A DNA stretch of 9,020 bases, from positions 1-9,020 of the forward strand of contig JAZNYT010000104.1 in assembly GCA_045594565.1 (NCBI GenBank), in the 5' to 3' direction. The translations under genes and the position numbers were made by a program. The notes under the pieces are model-generated. The model searched no databases, was not told where the DNA came from, and worked only from the letters and a program-made list of their open reading frames with translations. This DNA comes from RGIG6353 sp045594565 (lineage in GTDB: Bacteria > Bacillota > Clostridia > Oscillospirales > SIG627). Positions 6,432-9,020 of this stretch are shown piece after piece; positions within the stretch are counted from its first letter, which is position 1, and every line of letters begins with the position of its first letter.

Positions 6432-6489
6432 AATTGACACCTAAAAACGGGCACAATATCTAGTGTTTTTGGGTGTCAATTCTTTTTTT
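6432..6489 (+). terminator. Strong terminator of the beta-galactosidase gene
   Basis: AATTGACACCTAAAAAC (6432-6448) pairs with 6465-6481 over 17 bp with a single G-U pair, followed by C and seven T. The 16-nt loop (6449-6464) contains most of an NrdR-box-like sequence. It separates the galactosidase unit from nrdD. Confidence 0.85.
6451..6466. promoter_or_regulatory. NrdR-box-like site 1, inside the terminator loop
   Basis: GCACAATATCTAGTGT agrees at 14 of 16 positions with the published NrdR-box consensus acaCwAtATaTwGtgt as I recall it. It lies 130 bp upstream of the nrdD start. Its centre is 42 bp, four helical turns, from the centre of site 2. Confidence 0.65.
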
Positions 6490-6492
6490 AAA

Positions 6493-6508
6493 ACACAAAA
6501 TATTGTAA
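6493..6508. promoter_or_regulatory. NrdR-box-like site 2, upstream of the nrdD -35
   Basis: ACACAAAATATTGTAA agrees at 13 of 16 positions with the NrdR-box consensus acaCwAtATaTwGtgt. It ends 8 bp before the TTGACA -35 of nrdD. NrdR is the zinc-finger/ATP-cone repressor of ribonucleotide reductase genes in most bacteria. Confidence 0.65.
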
Positions 6509-6516
6509 AAAAACGG

Positions 6517-6545
6517 TTGACAAGCACCACAATGTGTGGTATCAT
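6517..6545 (+). promoter_or_regulatory. Promoter of nrdD
   Basis: A perfect TTGACA (6517-6522) is separated by 17 bp from TATCAT (6540-6545). Transcription would start near 6552, giving a leader of about 29 nt with AAGGGAG (6566-6572) 8 nt before the ATG. Confidence 0.85.
6524..6540. promoter_or_regulatory. Palindrome in the nrdD promoter spacer, possible degenerate NrdR site 3
   Basis: ACCACAATGTGTGGT (6526-6540) is a perfect 6-bp inverted repeat around ATG and fills the gap between the -35 and -10. Read as an NrdR box at 6524-6539 it matches 9 of 16 positions and its centre is 31 bp, three helical turns, from site 2. A repressor bound here would block RNA polymerase. It could also belong to another regulator. 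Confidence 0.45.
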
Positions 6546-6580
6546 AGATACACTGACATAATAAAAAGGGAGAAATTAAA

Positions 6581-8977
6581 ATGTATCAGGTTAAAAAAAG
6601 AAACGGTAAAATAACCGAATTTAACATTGCGAAAATCTCCAATGCCATCGAACACGCTTTCGAGGCAAAGGATACACAATACAACAAGGACGTAATTGAC
6701 TTCCTCGCACTTAAAGTAACCGCAGACTTCCAGTCCAAGATAAAGGACGATCTTATTGCGGTAGAAGATATTCAGGACAGCGTTGAAAACGTGCTCGTTC
6801 AGGCAGGCTACTCCGACGTTGCAAAGGCGTACATTCTTTACCGCCGTCAGCACGAGAAGATGCGTAATATGAAGTCAACTATCCTTGACTACAAGGACGT
6901 TGTTGACTCTTACGTTAAGGAGATTGACTGGCGAGTTAAGGAAAACTCCACCGTTACCTACTCGGTAGGCGGACTTATCCTTTCAAACAGCGGTGCTATC
7001 ACTGCAAACTACTGGCTCTCCGAAATCTACGACGATGAGATTTCAGACGCGCACAGAAATGCGGATATCCACCTTCACGACCTTTCCATGCTCACAGGCT
7101 ACTGTGCAGGTTGGTCACTCCGTCAGCTTATTAAAGAGGGCCTTGGCGGTGTACCCGGTAAGATAACCTCCGCCCCTGCAAGTCACCTTGCCACCCTCTG
7201 CAACCAGATGGTAAACTTCCTCGGTATTATGCAGAACGAGTGGGCAGGCGCACAGGCATTCTCCTCGTTTGATACCTACCTTGCACCCTTCGTAAAGGTA
7301 GACAACCTTTCTTATGATCAGGTTAAGAAGTGCATCGAGTCCTTCATCTACGGAGTTAACACTCCCAGCCGTTGGGGTACTCAGGCACCCTTCTCCAACA
7401 TTACTCTTGACTGGGTAGTTCCCGCTGACCTTAAGGACCAGAAGGCGATAGTCGGCGGTAAGGAAATGGACTTCACCTACGGCGACTGTAAGGCTGAAAT
7501 GGATATGGTCAACAAGGCGTTCATCGAGATTATGATCGAGGGCGACGCTAACGGACGCGGATTCCAGTATCCTATCCCCACCTATTCTATTACACGTGAT
7601 TTTGACTGGTCGGAGACAGAGAACAACAAGCTTCTCTTTGAGATGACCTCCAAGTACGGAACACCTTACTTCTCCAACTACGTAAACAGTGATATGGAGC
7701 CCAGCGACGTTCGTTCAATGTGCTGCCGACTCCGTCTTGACCTCCGTGAGCTCAGAAAGAAGTCGGGCGGCTTCTTCGGAAGCGGTGAGTCCACAGGCTC
7801 TATCGGTGTTGTTACTATCAATATGCCGAGAATTGCATATCTTTCTAACAACCCCGAGGAATTCTACAAGAGACTCGACAAGATGATGGATATCGCGGCT
7901 CGAAGCCTTAAAATCAAGCGTAACGTCATTACAAAGCTTCTTGACGAGGGACTTTACCCCTATACAAAGAGATACCTCGGCACCTTCAATAACCACTTCT
8001 CCACTATCGGACTTGTTGGTATGAACGAGGCTTGTCTTAACGCTTCTTGGATAAGAAAGGATTTAACAAACGACGAGGCGCAGAGCTTCACAAAGGACGT
8101 TCTCAACCATATGAGAGAGAGACTTTCCGACTATCAGGAAATGTACGGCGACCTTTATAACCTTGAAGCGACACCTGCAGAGTCTACCTCTTACCGTCTT
8201 GCAAAGCACGACCTTAAGAGATTCCCCGAAATCATCACCGCAAGCGAAGCAGGCGATACACCCTACTACACCAACTCATCCCACCTTCCCGTTGGCTATA
8301 CCGACGACGTATTTGAAGCTCTTGAAATTCAGGACGAGCTCCAGACACTTTACACCTCGGGTACAGTATTCCACACCTTCCTTGGTGAAAAGCTTCCCGA
8401 TTGGAAGGCAGCGGCTAATATCGTAAGAAAGATTGCCGAAAACTACAGACTTCCTTACTATACACTTTCTCCCACCTACTCTGTATGCCGTAACCACGGT
8501 TACATTCAGGGCGAGCATTACAAGTGTGACAAGTGCGGAGAGGATACCGAGGTATACAGCCGTATCACAGGCTACTACCGCCCCGTTAAGAACTGGAACG
8601 CAGGTAAGAGCAAGGAGTATCAGGACAGAAAAGAATACGTACTTGAAACCTCGGTTATGAAGAGAACCTCCGCTCCCGTACTCGACTCTTGTCCTTGCGA
8701 CAGTGTAGAGGCAGAGCCCGAAGCAAAGGGCGCTGTTGCGGTAGCAGAAAAGTCAATTCTTCTCTTCGCAACAAGAACCTGTCCCAACTGTAAGATAGCG
8801 GTTTCCCTTCTCGAAAAGGCAGGAGTTGCGTTTGAAAAGCTTTACGCTGACGAAAACGCCGAGCTTGCAAAGTCGTACGAGCTTAAGATGGCACCCACAC
8901 TCGTTGTAACAGATGGTGCAACCTTTGAAAAGTTCGCAGGCGTACAGGAAATCAAGGCATTTATCAACTCACTTTAA
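6581..8977 (+). CDS. nrdD: Anaerobic ribonucleoside-triphosphate reductase (class III) with C-terminal redoxin-like domain
   Basis: NrdD is an oxygen-sensitive glycyl-radical enzyme that reduces ribonucleoside triphosphates to dNTPs. Residues 1-90 are an ATP-cone (YQVKKRNGKITEFNIAKI), the allosteric ATP/dATP site. The catalytic barrel has Cys175 in TGYCAGWSLRQL and a Cys-Cys pair (381-382) in MCCRL, the region of the thiyl-radical cysteine. Probable zinc ligands are C636-x2-H639 and C649-x2-C652. The glycyl-radical site is Gly664 in SRITGYYRPV. A C-P-C motif (704-706) and an acidic/Ala linker lead to a thioredoxin/glutaredoxin-like domain (about 725-798) with C734-P-N-C737 and probable cis-Pro772. 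Most NrdD proteins end soon after the glycyl loop, so the extra domain is notable. It suggests redoxin rather than formate as reductant. The activase gene nrdG is not in the window. Confidence 0.95.
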   Translation: MYQVKKRNGKITEFNIAKISNAIEHAFEAKDTQYNKDVIDFLALKVTADFQSKIKDDLIAVEDIQDSVENVLVQAGYSDVAKAYILYRRQHEKMRNMKSTILDYKDVVDSYVKEIDWRVKENSTVTYSVGGLILSNSGAITANYWLSEIYDDEISDAHRNADIHLHDLSMLTGYCAGWSLRQLIKEGLGGVPGKITSAPASHLATLCNQMVNFLGIMQNEWAGAQAFSSFDTYLAPFVKVDNLSYDQVKKCIESFIYGVNTPSRWGTQAPFSNITLDWVVPADLKDQKAIVGGKEMDFTYGDCKAEMDMVNKAFIEIMIEGDANGRGFQYPIPTYSITRDFDWSETENNKLLFEMTSKYGTPYFSNYVNSDMEPSDVRSMCCRLRLDLRELRKKSGGFFGSGESTGSIGVVTINMPRIAYLSNNPEEFYKRLDKMMDIAARSLKIKRNVITKLLDEGLYPYTKRYLGTFNNHFSTIGLVGMNEACLNASWIRKDLTNDEAQSFTKDVLNHMRERLSDYQEMYGDLYNLEATPAESTSYRLAKHDLKRFPEIITASEAGDTPYYTNSSHLPVGYTDDVFEALEIQDELQTLYTSGTVFHTFLGEKLPDWKAAANIVRKIAENYRLPYYTLSPTYSVCRNHGYIQGEHYKCDKCGEDTEVYSRITGYYRPVKNWNAGKSKEYQDRKEYVLETSVMKRTSAPVLDSCPCDSVEAEPEAKGAVAVAEKSILLFATRTCPNCKIAVSLLEKAGVAFEKLYADENAELAKSYELKMAPTLVVTDGATFEKFAGVQEIKAFINSL

Positions 8978-8983
8978 AAGTAC

Positions 8984-9014
8984 ACAAAGAGGACTTCAAA
9001 AGTCCTCTTTGTTT
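8984..9014 (+). terminator. Terminator of nrdD
   Basis: Positions 8984-8996 pair with 9000-9012 (13 bp, perfect) around a 3-nt loop, followed by a short T run. It begins 7 nt after the nrdD stop codon, so the gene is probably monocistronic. Confidence 0.8.
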
Positions 9015-9020
9015 AATGAA

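Noticed and set aside
9002..9020. Start of a third copy of the 103-bp repeat at the window edge (CTTTGTTTAAT)
   Set aside because: Only about ten bases resemble CTTTCGTTTAAT of copy 1 and the window ends. It is equally well explained as an ordinary terminator tail.

Overview
The window reads as chromosomal DNA of an anaerobic, low-to-mid-GC Firmicute, most likely an uncultured gut-type Clostridia member. This is inferred from strong GGAGG/AAAGGAAA/AAGGGAG ribosome binding sites, a Gram-positive-style lipoprotein, an oxygen-sensitive class III ribonucleotide reductase, and AT-rich spacers full of short repeats around moderately GC-rich genes. No tRNA, rRNA, CRISPR array, transposase or phage gene was seen.

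Layout. (1) Positions 1-518 hold no gene I can support. They contain a hairpin, the first copy of a 103-bp repeat, a long inverted repeat, a tandem ATGATATC palindrome and a good sigma-A-type promoter. (2) Positions 525-2006 (+) encode a solute-binding lipoprotein of sugar-ABC-transporter type with its own promoter and terminator and no permease beside it. (3) Positions 2007-2607 are a convergent, gene-free spacer with the second copy of the 103-bp repeat (102/103 identical, same orientation), a second inverted-repeat element and short dispersed repeats. The lipoprotein gene is therefore bracketed by direct repeats. (4) Positions 2608-3381 (-) encode an AraC-family regulator, divergent from (5) a GH2 beta-galactosidase at 3503-6382 (+). 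Their 121-bp shared spacer has overlapping divergent promoters and TTTGCAARAT boxes 20 bp apart immediately upstream of the galactosidase -35. (6) A strong terminator follows. (7) Positions 6581-8977 (+) encode a class III (anaerobic) ribonucleoside-triphosphate reductase, NrdD, ending in a fused redoxin-like domain with a CPNC active site. A terminator closes the window.

How the parts work together. The AraC regulator, beta-galactosidase and possibly the solute-binding protein look like a small sugar-responsive set, in which an oligosaccharide is captured outside, cleaved in the cytoplasm and sensed by the regulator. Only the regulator-galactosidase link is supported by shared promoter architecture. 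The nrdD gene is an independent transcription unit for anaerobic dNTP synthesis. Its upstream region carries up to three NrdR-box-like sites spaced by whole helical turns, and the best one lies in the loop of the preceding gene's terminator.

Most worth a second look: the NrdD-redoxin fusion with a CPC tail that could act as an electron relay, the NrdR sites overlapping a terminator, and the repeat pair with a covarying hairpin. I found no convincing multi-gene undescribed system here.
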